From positions 1 through 42,968 of the forward strand of contig NZ_JOIX01000061.1 of NCBI RefSeq assembly GCF_000720175.1: a DNA stretch of 42,968 nt, given 5' to 3'. Under the pieces are notes generated by a model that was not told the origin of the DNA, did no database searches, and saw only the letters and a program-made list of their open reading frames with translations. The number at the start of each line of letters is the position of its first letter. Within the stretch, counting starts at the first letter, position 1. Shown here piece after piece: positions 1 to 7,326 of this stretch. The stretch comes from Streptomyces sp. NRRL S-337. Lineage in GTDB: Bacteria; Actinomycetota; Actinomycetes; Streptomycetales; Streptomycetaceae. The translations under genes and the position numbers were made by a program.

Positions 1-94
1 CACGACTCGATCTGCTCAACCGTCAGCGACTTCTCACACAGTCACACCAACGAGCCCCAGCCCACACGGTCACACCACATGCGGTTGCAGTACT

Positions 95-199
95 AGGGGA
101 CAGCGGCTCTACGGGCCGGGGGCCAGCTGCCAGAGGGGCAGCAGCCTTACGGGACAGCGGCTTTAGGGGACAGCGCCTTCAGGGGACAGCAGCTTTATG
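95..199. repeat. Degenerate ~16-bp direct repeats
   Basis: Five imperfect copies of a unit like aggggacagcggcttta begin near 95, 133, 150, 165 and 181; the last three are spaced 15-16 bp apart. They lie downstream of the GntR gene's stop codon (minus strand) and fill most of the otherwise gene-free first 276 bases. No coding potential or stable hairpin explains them. Their role is unknown. Confidence 0.6.
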
Positions 200-276
200 G
201 GGCGCACCGGTGCCCAGCGAGGGCCGCCCACCCTGACCCAGCGCCCGCCCCCGGCCTCCGGCCCTCGCCCCGCCGC

Positions 277-1029
277 CTACTTCACCGGCAGGTGGTACGC
301 GACCCGGTAGCGGTCCGCGAGCGTGACGATGTCGGCCGTCTCGACCGGGCGGCCGCCCGCGAAGTACGTCCGCGAGATCACCAGCACCGCATGGCCCGGG
401 ACCCCGCCCAGCGCCATGGCCTCCTCGGCCAGCGCGGCCCGCGCGCCGACCTCCTCGATGACGTTGTCCACCACCACATCGATGGCCGCCATCCGCTCGA
501 CGACCCCGCGCCCGGCCAGTGGCCCTTCCTCGGGCAGCATCACCGGCGTCCGGCCCGTCACGTCCAGCGGCTCCCAGGATGTCGAGAGCATCGCCGGCTC
601 GCCCTCCGCGCGGAAGAGGTAGCGGGTCCGCATGACCCTGCCGCCCGGCGGAATACGCAGCCGGCCGGCCACCGCCGAACTGGCCGCCTCCTGCTCGCTG
701 CTGGACTCCCAGGTGCCGCGCACCCGCTCGTCCGTCTGCTCCTGCCGGAAGGGCGTACACCCACCCGCCGCATGGAACCCGACCCGCGCGATGCGCCGCG
801 GAACGGGCTGCTCGCGCACGTACGTCCCCGACCCCGAGCGGCCCTCGACGAGCCCCTCCGCCATCAGGACCTTGCGGGCCTCCAGGGCGACGGTGTCCGA
901 GACGCCGTACTCCTCGCGGATCCGGGCCTGGGAGGGGAGGCGGGTATGCGGCGGCAGCACCCCGTCGACGATCTTCTGGCGCAGGTCGCCGGCGACGCGG
1001 AGGTACGCGGGCTGCTCACCGAAAGGCAC
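277..1029 (-). CDS. GntR/HutC-family transcriptional regulator (UTRA domain)
   Basis: A 250-aa repressor-type regulator. Residues 1-75 form the GntR winged helix (AYLRVAGDLRQKIVDG, then LPSQARIREEYGVS and LVEGRSGSGTYV). Residues from about 85 to 245 fit the UTRA ligand-sensing domain of the HutC subfamily, which usually binds a sugar or amino-acid derivative that releases the protein from DNA. The start is GTG at 1029 with a purine-rich gggagggg ribosome site just upstream. It is divergent from the PIG-L deacetylase at 1456 across a 426-bp region with 20-bp repeats, so it may control itself and that gene. The ligand cannot be inferred. The family call is firm; the target is inference. Confidence 0.88.
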   Translation of the reverse strand: MPFGEQPAYLRVAGDLRQKIVDGVLPPHTRLPSQARIREEYGVSDTVALEARKVLMAEGLVEGRSGSGTYVREQPVPRRIARVGFHAAGGCTPFRQEQTDERVRGTWESSSEQEAASSAVAGRLRIPPGGRVMRTRYLFRAEGEPAMLSTSWEPLDVTGRTPVMLPEEGPLAGRGVVERMAAIDVVVDNVIEEVGARAALAEEAMALGGVPGHAVLVISRTYFAGGRPVETADIVTLADRYRVAYHLPVK

Positions 1030-1455
1030 GTGCCCCTCCCAACAGCTTGACAGTCAGCAACAGCGTGGCAACCGCGCGTGGTCGACCGCAACCTCAGGCC
1101 AGATATTCACCTGTTGTGATGAAACCCAGCTCAGCCACCTGGGGGCCCTCGGTGCCCGCACCGGCATTCCGCATCTTCCGCCTCGCCCACCTCCGGCGTC
1201 ACACCCGCACGCACCACCTCGTCATGTCACGATCGTCCACACGCCCCCAAGACGGGGGGCCGACGACGACCACGACAAACGGGACGACCCGACGGCCGCT
1301 CCGACGGAACGTCCGGGCGACCGCCCGCAAAAGTGACCGAAAATCGACCGAACAGCGACCGTGCCGGACACCCCCGGAACGGAAGCGACCGCTTCGGAAC
1401 GGAAGCGGCCACTTCGGAACGGAAGCGACCACCCGGAGCAGGAAGGAAGGCGCCC
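1030..1455. promoter_or_regulatory. Divergent intergenic region between gntR and the deacetylase
   Basis: This 426-bp gap holds no convincing gene. It must contain the start regions of two divergent genes. The half nearest the deacetylase contains three tandem 20-bp repeats (1375-1434). I could not identify matched -35/-10 boxes. Confidence 0.5.
1375..1434. repeat. Three tandem 20-bp repeats with palindromic joints
   Basis: Units at 1375, 1395 and 1415 follow the pattern cggaacggaagcgaccgctt with one to four changes. Each joint between units forms an inverted repeat: ccgcttc and gaagcgg flank ggaacg. They end about 20 bp before the deacetylase start and lie in a divergent regulatory region, so operator sites are a reasonable but untested reading. 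The preceding 40 bp contain weaker copies of the cgaccga element. Confidence 0.7.
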
Positions 1456-2205
1456 ATGCCCGCCGAGTCCCCCCTCTCCCCCATGCCCGAGGACTGGCAG
1501 CGGGCCCTCGCCGTCGCCGCCCACCCGGACGACCTCGAATACGGCGCCGCGGCAGCCATCGCCGAATGGACCGACGCCGGGCGGGAGGTGAGCTACCTCC
1601 TGGTCACCCGCGGCGAGGCCGGTATCGACGGGCTGGCCCCCGATGAATGCGCCCGGGTGCGCGAGGCCGAACAGCGGGCCGGCGCCGCGCTCGTCGGCGT
1701 CCAGACCGTGGAATTCCTCGACCACCACCGGGACGGCACGATCGAGGGCGGGCCGGCGCTGCGCCGCGACCTCTCCGCGGCCATCCGCCGCCACCGCCCG
1801 GAGCTCCTGATCACCCTCAACCACCACGACACATGGGCCGGGGTGCACTGGAACACCCCGGACCACCGGGTGGTCGGCCGGGCGGTCCTGGACGCGGCGG
1901 GCGACGCCGGCAACCGCTGGATCTTCCCGGAGCTCGCCGACGCGCTCGGCCTCGCCCCCTGGAACGGTGTCCGCTGGGTGGCCGTGGCCGGCTCGCCGTA
2001 CCCCACGCACGCCGCCGAGGTCGGCCCAGGCGTCGACCGCGCGGTGGCCTCCTTGGCGGCGCACAGTACGTACATCAACGGCCTGCGCGGCCACGGACAG
2101 AACGCGCAGTCCTACGCCCGCACCTTCATCGAGCAGGCCCTCCGCACCGGCGGGGAACGTCACCGGGGCCGCCCGGCAACCCTGTTCGAGCTGTTCCCGC
2201 GCTAG
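1456..2205 (+). CDS. PIG-L/LmbE-family deacetylase
   Basis: A 249-aa zinc-dependent deacetylase of the family that includes MshB (mycothiol synthesis), Mca and lincomycin LmbE. The N-terminal AHPDDLEYG motif (His23, Asp25, Asp26) and the downstream NTPDHR motif supply the usual metal ligands and catalytic Asp; LLVTRGEAG and ECARVREAEQ are also typical. The reading frame is open further upstream, but ATG 1456 is chosen because ggaagg precedes it at good spacing and homologous proteins start close to this point; the upstream extension would only translate the 20-bp repeats. The substrate (GlcNAc-inositol, mycothiol conjugate or an antibiotic intermediate) cannot be told from sequence. Confidence 0.88.
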   Translation: MPAESPLSPMPEDWQRALAVAAHPDDLEYGAAAAIAEWTDAGREVSYLLVTRGEAGIDGLAPDECARVREAEQRAGAALVGVQTVEFLDHHRDGTIEGGPALRRDLSAAIRRHRPELLITLNHHDTWAGVHWNTPDHRVVGRAVLDAAGDAGNRWIFPELADALGLAPWNGVRWVAVAGSPYPTHAAEVGPGVDRAVASLAAHSTYINGLRGHGQNAQSYARTFIEQALRTGGERHRGRPATLFELFPR

Positions 2206-2250
2206 CCCCACCGTACGGCCAGAAACCTCAAGTCCCGGGCCCCGCACCCC

Positions 2251-2323
2251 CGTTCACCGCGCCTCACCCCCCGTTCACCGCGCCTCATCTCCGTTCACCG
2301 CGCCCACCCACGTTCACCGCGCC
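2251..2323. repeat. Four ~20-bp direct repeats at a convergent gene junction
   Basis: The core cgttcaccgcgcc occurs at 2251, 2272, 2292 and 2311, with spacings of 21, 20 and 19 bp and variable fill. The last copies form the 3' coding end of the minus-strand hydrolase (encoding its VNVGGRGERR tail) and the first two lie beyond its stop. They separate two convergent genes, where a repeat-driven tail extension or a termination zone are both possible. Confidence 0.7.
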
Positions 2324-3259
2324 CGCCACGAACGTGGCCACCAGCTCCGTGATCTCCTCCGGCCGTTCCAGCACCATCGCGTGGGTGGCGTCCACCCCGG
2401 CGACGGTCACATACGGCCGGGTCCGGGCCAGCTCCGCCAGATCGCGCCGCAGGCCCTCCGTATAGGCCGCCATCAGCTCCTCGAACCACGACGGCACGCC
2501 CGGCACCGGCGGGTTGGGGCGCAGCGCCCGGGCGATCAGCAGCGGCCGGGAAACGTTCCGGTAGCGCCCGAACAGGTCGATCCCGGCCATCGCCTCCTGC
2601 AGCTCCCGGGCCTGCTGCCGCCCGGGCCGCAGGAAGAGCCGCCCGTCCCCGGCCTCCGCCAGCGACCGCCGCACCCCCGCCTCCATCACGTCGGCGGGAA
2701 TGCCCAACTCGGCGGCCATGCCCGTCTGGTAACCGATCACGCCCGCCAACGCCTCGGCCTCGAAAGGCCGTCCGCCCGCCTCCTCGGCGAACTGCCGCAC
2801 CTCGGCGAACCGTTCCCGCACCCACTCCGGGTCCAGCCCCACGTACTGCTCGGGCCGTCCCATCCCGTGCCCGTCGAGGTTCACCGCCGCGGGTACGACG
2901 TCCGCCAGGGCCTCCAGGCACCGTACGGCCACCATTCCGCCCAGGGAGTGCCCGACCACCACGGCCCGCGGTATCCCGCACGCCGTCAGCACCGCCCGTA
3001 CGTCCTCGACGGCCACCTCGAACGTCCACGGCACCACACCGTCTCCCGACCGCCCGTGGCCGCGCAGGTCCATCGCCAGCACCCGGTGCCCGGCGGCCAG
3101 CAGGGGCGCCACCCGCTCCCAGTCCATGAGCGTCCGCCCGGCCCCGTGCAGCAACAGCACCGCCGTCCCCGCCCCGCCGTGATCCCGCACCGCCAGTTCC
3201 ACCCCGTCGCCGGCCTCGCACACCAGGTCCCGGCCCGCATCCCGCGCGCTTCGTGTCAT
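2285..3259 (-). CDS. Alpha/beta-hydrolase fold protein
   Basis: A 324-aa serine hydrolase of unknown substrate, probably cytosolic (no signal peptide). The oxyanion-hole HGAGRT motif (about 38-43), DLRGHGRS (about 64-71), the nucleophile elbow VVGHSLGG with Ser105, and a C-terminal catalytic His293 in DATHAMVLERP follow the canonical order. A helical cap occupies roughly 125-235. The acidic triad member is not certain. It is convergent with the deacetylase. The C-terminal ten residues are encoded by direct repeats and are probably not part of the fold. Family is sure; an esterase, epoxide-hydrolase or haloperoxidase-like role cannot be separated. Confidence 0.85.
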   Translation of the reverse strand: MTRSARDAGRDLVCEAGDGVELAVRDHGGAGTAVLLLHGAGRTLMDWERVAPLLAAGHRVLAMDLRGHGRSGDGVVPWTFEVAVEDVRAVLTACGIPRAVVVGHSLGGMVAVRCLEALADVVPAAVNLDGHGMGRPEQYVGLDPEWVRERFAEVRQFAEEAGGRPFEAEALAGVIGYQTGMAAELGIPADVMEAGVRRSLAEAGDGRLFLRPGRQQARELQEAMAGIDLFGRYRNVSRPLLIARALRPNPPVPGVPSWFEELMAAYTEGLRRDLAELARTRPYVTVAGVDATHAMVLERPEEITELVATFVAGAVNVGGRGERR

Positions 3260-3494
3260 GCGTCCACGCTAGGGCCGCCGAAGGCGTCCAAGATCATCCG
3301 CGAAGTCGATGCGCTGGGCCCCTTTTCCGGGAGAGAATGGATCATCCCCCTCCCGCGGCGCCGGTCCCGGAAGCGGTACGTCCCTGGTGCCGATGCGTCC
3401 CCGGTGCCGACACATGCCCGGGGCCGAAACGTCTCCGGAGAGGGCACGGCCCCGGAGGCAGCACGGTTTCTGGTTCTCGACGGCGATTCACGGC

Positions 3495-3917
3495 TCACGC
3501 GGCGAGGAGCTCCGCCCACCGGGTGGTGCCGCCCGCGTGGACCCGTGTGCCGCACTCGGCCGCCAGGGCGGTGACGATGCCGAGCCCGCGGCCGTGCTCG
3601 CCCGTGCAGCGCTCGACGACCGGCTGCCCGTCCGCTGTCGCGGGCCCGGTGTCGGTGACCTCGACGCGCAGGGCGTCGCGTCCGTCGACGATCCGTGACA
3701 GCCGCAGCACCGCCGGGGGCCGGGCGTGGACGACCGCGTTGGTGACGAGCTCCGAGACCACGAGGAGCGCGTCCTCGGCGAGGTCCGGGGTCAGGTTCCA
3801 GCCGGCCAGGACCGTACGCACCCGCCGGCGTACGACCGAGACGGCTTCGGGGATGTGGGGCAGCGGACAGACGTGTTCGACCGCCTCCCCCACCACCGGA
3901 TCAAGCTGTGCCGTCAT
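3495..3917 (-). CDS. HATPase_c_2 regulatory protein (anti-sigma/RsbW-like ATP-binding protein)
   Basis: A 140-aa stand-alone GHKL ATPase domain of the kind abundant in Streptomyces, related to SpoIIAB/RsbW serine kinases that bind sigma or anti-anti-sigma factors. The N box SELVTNAVVHA (residues 55-65), the G1 box VTDTGP (87-92) and the G2 box GEHGRGLGIV (106-115) are intact, so ATP binding is expected. There is no receptor or membrane segment. It is divergent from the IclR regulator (start 4081) and has no recognisable sigma or antagonist partner next to it. The binding partner is unknown. Confidence 0.85.
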   Translation of the reverse strand: MTAQLDPVVGEAVEHVCPLPHIPEAVSVVRRRVRTVLAGWNLTPDLAEDALLVVSELVTNAVVHARPPAVLRLSRIVDGRDALRVEVTDTGPATADGQPVVERCTGEHGRGLGIVTALAAECGTRVHAGGTTRWAELLAA

Positions 3918-4080
3918 GCCGCCTCCTCCGAGGCCCCTCTACCGGCTGGATGCCGGGCTTTGAAAGGACGCTATGGGGGACGGTGGAGGCGGTCAATGAA
4001 CAGCGGTCGGCATTACCGAACGCTCCCCGCGAAGGGCCTTCCCTCCGGGCAGATGCCGACCGCGGGACTACGATTGCCTC

Positions 4081-4848
4081 ATGGCCGGCCCGGTCCAGTC
4101 GATCGAACGGGCGGCGGCAATCCTGCGTCTGCTCGCCAGTGGGCCCCGTCGGCTCGGGCTGGGTGAGGTGGCCGCGTCCCTCGCGCTGGCGAAGGGCACC
4201 ACCCACGGCATTCTGCGCACCCTGCAGAACATCGACTTCGTCGAGCAGGACCCGGCGACCGGAAAGTACCAGCTCGGGGCCGCACTGCTGCACCTGGGCA
4301 CCAGCTACCTCGACGTGAACGAGCTGCGCTCCCGCTCCATCAACTGGGCCGACGCCCTGGCCGCCCGCAGCGGGGAGGCGGTCCGCCTGGGCGCGCCCCT
4401 GGAGGGCAAGGTGCTCATCGTCCACCACGTCTTCCGCCCCGACGACACCCTCCAGACCCTCGACGTGGGCGCGCTGCTGCCGCTGCACGCCTCCTCGCTC
4501 GGCAAGGTGCTGCTGGCCTTCGGCAGCGTGCCGCTGGAGCCGGCCGTGGAGGCCGGGCTGGAGGCGTACACCCGGCACACCCTGGTCGACCGCGAGCACC
4601 TCACCCGGGCGCTCACCGAGGTCCGCGAGCTCGGGTGGGCGGCCGAGGTACAGGAGATGATCACGGGCGAGGCCGGCATCGCCGCGCCGGTCCGGGGCCA
4701 CGGCGGCCTCGTGGTGGGCGCCATCGGCGTCTCCGGCACGGTCGAGCGGATCTGCGACGCCAAAGGGGTCCCGCAGCCGGCCCTGGTCACCCAGGTCCGC
4801 CACGCCGCCCGGGCGATCTCCAGAGATCTTGGGGCCGCCCGCTGGTGA
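4081..4848 (+). CDS. IclR-family regulator, GylR-like
   Basis: A 255-aa regulator with an N-terminal winged helix (SIERAAAILRLLASG through GKYQLG, residues 7-65) and a C-terminal IclR effector domain (SLGKVLLAF, GWAAEVQEM, GEAGIAAPVRG). In Streptomyces the best-known relative is GylR, repressor and activator of the glycerol operon gylCABX. The gene is followed after only 36 bp by glycerol kinase, which supports a glycerol or glycerol-3-phosphate response and co-transcription. A short inverted repeat (TCGG-N5-CCGA, 4007-4019) lies in the upstream divergent region and is a weak operator candidate. No gylC facilitator or gylB dehydrogenase is adjacent, so this may be a second, separate glycerol locus. 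Confidence 0.85.
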   Translation: MAGPVQSIERAAAILRLLASGPRRLGLGEVAASLALAKGTTHGILRTLQNIDFVEQDPATGKYQLGAALLHLGTSYLDVNELRSRSINWADALAARSGEAVRLGAPLEGKVLIVHHVFRPDDTLQTLDVGALLPLHASSLGKVLLAFGSVPLEPAVEAGLEAYTRHTLVDREHLTRALTEVRELGWAAEVQEMITGEAGIAAPVRGHGGLVVGAIGVSGTVERICDAKGVPQPALVTQVRHAARAISRDLGAARW

Positions 4849-4884
4849 GCCACCGCTCTCGTGCACCGCAACGGAGGGTTGATC

Positions 4885-6399
4885 ATGGTTAAGCGGTATG
4901 TGATGTCCATCGACCAGGGCACCACCTCCACCCGATGCATCCTGTTCGACCACCAGGGGCGGCTGGTGTCGGTCGCCCAGCGGGAGCACCAGCAGTACTT
5001 CCCCCGGCCCGGGTGGGTCGAGCACGACGCCGTCGAGATCTGGCACACCCTGGAGCGTGTGGTGCCGCAGGCGCTCTCCCATGCGGATGTCAGTGCCGAC
5101 GAGGTCGCCGCCGTCGGAATCGCCAACCAGCGCGAGACGACCGTGCTGTGGGACCCGCGTACGGGCACCCCGCTGGGGAGGGCGATCGTCTGGCAGGACA
5201 CCCGTACGGCTCCGCTGGTCGAGGACCTCAGAAGCCGGCCCGGGGACGAGTTCTTCCTCCGGCGCTGTTGCCTGCCTCCTTCCACGTACTTCTCCGCGCC
5301 CCGGATCCGCTGGCTGTTCGACCATGTCGAGGGGTTGCGGCAGCGCGCCGAGGACGGCGAGGTGCTGTTCGGCACGATGGAGAGCTGGCTGATCTGGAAC
5401 CTCACCGGCGGGCCGTCCGGCGGCGTGCACCTCACCGACGTCACCAACGCCAGCCGCACCATGCTCATGAACATCAGCACCCTCGACTGGGACGAGGAGC
5501 TGCTGGAGTTCTTCGGGGTTCCCCGGCCGATGCTCCCGGAGATCCGCGCCTCGGCCGAGAGCTACGGAGCCGCCCGTGCCGTCATCCCGGGCGTCCCCAT
5601 CACCGCGGCCCTCGGTGACCAGCAGGCGGCGCTGTTCGGACAGACCTGCTTCGCCCCCGGCGAGGCGAAGTGCACCTACGGAACCGGCAGCTTCCTGCTG
5701 CTCAACACCGGCACCGACCTCGTACGGTCCCGGCACGGCCTGCTCACCACCGTCGCCTACAAGGTCGACGACCAGCCCGCGGTCTACGCGCTCGAAGGCC
5801 CCATCGCCGTCACGGGCGCGCTGGTCCAGTGGTTCCGCGACCGGCTGGGGCTGATCAGCACCGCCCCCGAGATCGAGACGCTCGCGCGCACGGTCGAGAA
5901 CAACGGCGGCTGCTACATCGTCCCGGCGTTCTCCGGCCTGTACGCGCCGCACTGGCGCAGCGACGCCCGCGGGGTCATCGTCGGCCTCACCTCGTACATC
6001 ACCAAGGGGCACCTGGCCCGGGCCGTACTGGAGGCCACCGGCTGGCAGACCCGCGAGGTGGTCGACGCCATGAACGCCGACTCCTCCCTCGCCCTGAAAG
6101 TGCTCAAGGTGGACGGCGGGATGACGTCGGACAACCTGCTCATGCAGTTCCTGGCCGACGTGCTCGACGTGCCCGTGGTGCGCCCCATGGCCGTCGAAAC
6201 GGTCTCCCTGGGCGCCGCCTACGCCGCCGGCCTCGCCGCCGGCTACTGGCCCGACCTGGAGGTCCTGCGCCGCAACTGGCACCGGGCCGCCCAGTGGCTG
6301 CCGGACATGGCCCCCGAACGGCGCGAGGCCGAGTACGAGGACTGGAAACGCGCGGTCGAGCGCTCCCTCGGCTGGATCGCGTCGCCGCGGCCACCCTGA
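4885..6399 (+). CDS. glpK: Glycerol kinase
   Basis: A 504-aa FGGY-family sugar kinase that phosphorylates glycerol to sn-glycerol 3-phosphate with ATP in the cytosol. The N-terminal [15 protein letters not shown] phosphate loop (8-22), [13 protein letters not shown] (78-90), the catalytic Asp245 in [11 protein letters not shown], the CTYGTGSF loop and the C-terminal [14 protein letters not shown] adenine/FGGY-2 signature are all present, and length matches GlpK. ATG 4885 is preferred over the upstream GTG 4861 because ggaggg ends 6 nt before it. It follows the IclR regulator in one unit and is closed by a strong hairpin at 6421-6449. Confidence 0.95.
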   Translation: MVKRYVMSIDQGTTSTRCILFDHQGRLVSVAQREHQQYFPRPGWVEHDAVEIWHTLERVVPQALSHADVSADEVAAVGIANQRETTVLWDPRTGTPLGRAIVWQDTRTAPLVEDLRSRPGDEFFLRRCCLPPSTYFSAPRIRWLFDHVEGLRQRAEDGEVLFGTMESWLIWNLTGGPSGGVHLTDVTNASRTMLMNISTLDWDEELLEFFGVPRPMLPEIRASAESYGAARAVIPGVPITAALGDQQAALFGQTCFAPGEAKCTYGTGSFLLLNTGTDLVRSRHGLLTTVAYKVDDQPAVYALEGPIAVTGALVQWFRDRLGLISTAPEIETLARTVENNGGCYIVPAFSGLYAPHWRSDARGVIVGLTSYITKGHLARAVLEATGWQTREVVDAMNADSSLALKVLKVDGGMTSDNLLMQFLADVLDVPVVRPMAVETVSLGAAYAAGLAAGYWPDLEVLRRNWHRAAQWLPDMAPERREAEYEDWKRAVERSLGWIASPRPP

Positions 6400-6420
6400 A
6401 AACCCAGAGCCCCGAAAACC

Positions 6421-6449
6421 AGAGGCCCGCCCCGAAGGGCCGGGCCTCT
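6421..6449 (+). terminator. Rho-independent-like terminator after glpK
   Basis: Arms agaggcccg and cgggcctct pair perfectly; an inner ccc/ggg stem closes a gaa loop with one C-C mismatch. It lies 22 nt after the glpK stop and lacks a T tract, which is normal for Streptomyces terminators. Confidence 0.85.
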
Positions 6450-6519
6450 GTGAGGTGTGGGTGTGCCGGATCAGCGGGGTGACGTTGTGTCAGCTGCGCG
6501 GCGTTGGGTCACCGGCTAT

Positions 6520-6607
6520 ACGTTGAACCGGAACATCGACGGCTCGGGGCTACGGCCGCCGGTGAGCATCCGATTCAGGACACGATCCAGCGTCGATCCA
6601 GCACCCG
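6520..6607. repeat. Integrase 3'-tail / att-like repeat, copy A
   Basis: The stretch starting acgttgaaccggaa and ending gatccagcgtcgatccagca matches, in the same orientation, the 3' end and flank of the tyrosine integrase at 10012 (copy C, 10039-10122). The middle is diverged, while both ends are nearly identical. It lies just beyond the glpK terminator and marks the left edge of the mobile-element debris. Confidence 0.65.
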
Positions 6608-6694
6608 GGCCGGCCCACCACCGGCACCGTTCGGAACTGACCCGGCACCGCCCCCGTCAGCCAGCCACTACAACGAGGACAGCAAATAGCCATC

Positions 6695-7157
6695 TCAGCA
6701 GGGAACCCGGCTTCCCGCTGGCCCCACTCGTGACGCCGTGTACGAGTGGATCTCTGCCTCGGCTGCCGCCACGTTGTCTTGTTCGAAGGCCAGCCGGCCG
6801 GCCGGTGCCGAGAATTCCACCCCCAGCACGCGTGGGTCACCGTCTGCCGCAAACAATGCGCAGTCGACTCGCGGTGTCGCCGGCTTGGCGCTGGCAGGAG
6901 TTTCGTCGAGCCTGGTTTGCGCCGCTGCCAAAGTGAGCTCCAGTTCGACGGCCTCGAAGCCCGCAGCCTGCAAGCGGCCACCGGGGTAGCGCAGGGGTGT
7001 GTACGCGGTGGCGTTGCGGTTCCAGGCGGTGGAGCCCCAGGAGGTGGTGCGGGCTTGCCATGCGAGGTCGCCGTCCTCGCTGATGAGCTCCGTCGGCATA
7101 CCGGTGAGGTCGGTGGCGATGGCGAAGAAGCGGGCGTCGACTTCGTCCTGGGAGAGG
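6695..7157 (-). pseudogene. RHS-repeat core fragment joined to an unrelated tail
   Basis: On the minus strand, HLSQDEVDARFFAIATDL at about 7157-7104 and then TGMPTELISEDGDLAWQA followed by WGSTAWNRNATAYTPLRYPG are the conserved core of RHS/YD-repeat proteins, where DxxGxPxEL precedes the PGQYxDxETG end. Here the core stops at YPGG and runs into about 85 residues (AAGFEAVELELTLAAAQ onward) with no RHS character, ending at 6695. An in-frame stop directly precedes HLSQ. I read this as a remnant of a polymorphic-toxin RHS gene, cut at its 5' side exactly where integrase-tail copy B begins and altered at the 3' side. The identity of the tail (toxin, immunity or scrambled sequence) is unknown. Confidence 0.65.
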
Positions 7158-7162
7158 TGCTA

Positions 7163-7240
7163 CCAGAATGTCGGTGACTCGGCTGTGACCTGCGGGAACG
7201 CTCCGTAGCGGCGTCCGATCCAGCGCGTATCCAGCAAGCG
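7163..7240. repeat. Integrase 3'-tail / att-like repeat, copy B
   Basis: cagaatgtcggtgactcggc, then gtgacctgcgg and gatccagcgcgtatccagca, closely match copy C at 10052-10122. Read on the minus strand it encodes RWIGRRYGAFPQVTAESPTF, against RWIARGIGRSPQVIAESPTF for copy C. It abuts the RHS fragment on one side and the space before the SWIM gene's 3' end on the other. Confidence 0.7.
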
Positions 7241-7326
7241 GCGATCGCCGTCGTCGCGCGGCTCACGGAGCACCATCCGGAGGCGGCGGCATGCGGCGCG
7301 GGTGCACCTCCGAGACGTCGTCCGGC

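Noticed and set aside
95..199. Possible CRISPR array
   Set aside because: Units are only about 16 bp, poorly conserved and abut without unique spacers; no cas genes are in the window.
3901..6282. Minus-strand 793-aa open frame antisense to the IclR and glpK genes
   Set aside because: Stop-free only because of GC skew; low-complexity Gly/Val/Arg/Gln-rich product, while the opposite strand encodes two motif-complete proteins.
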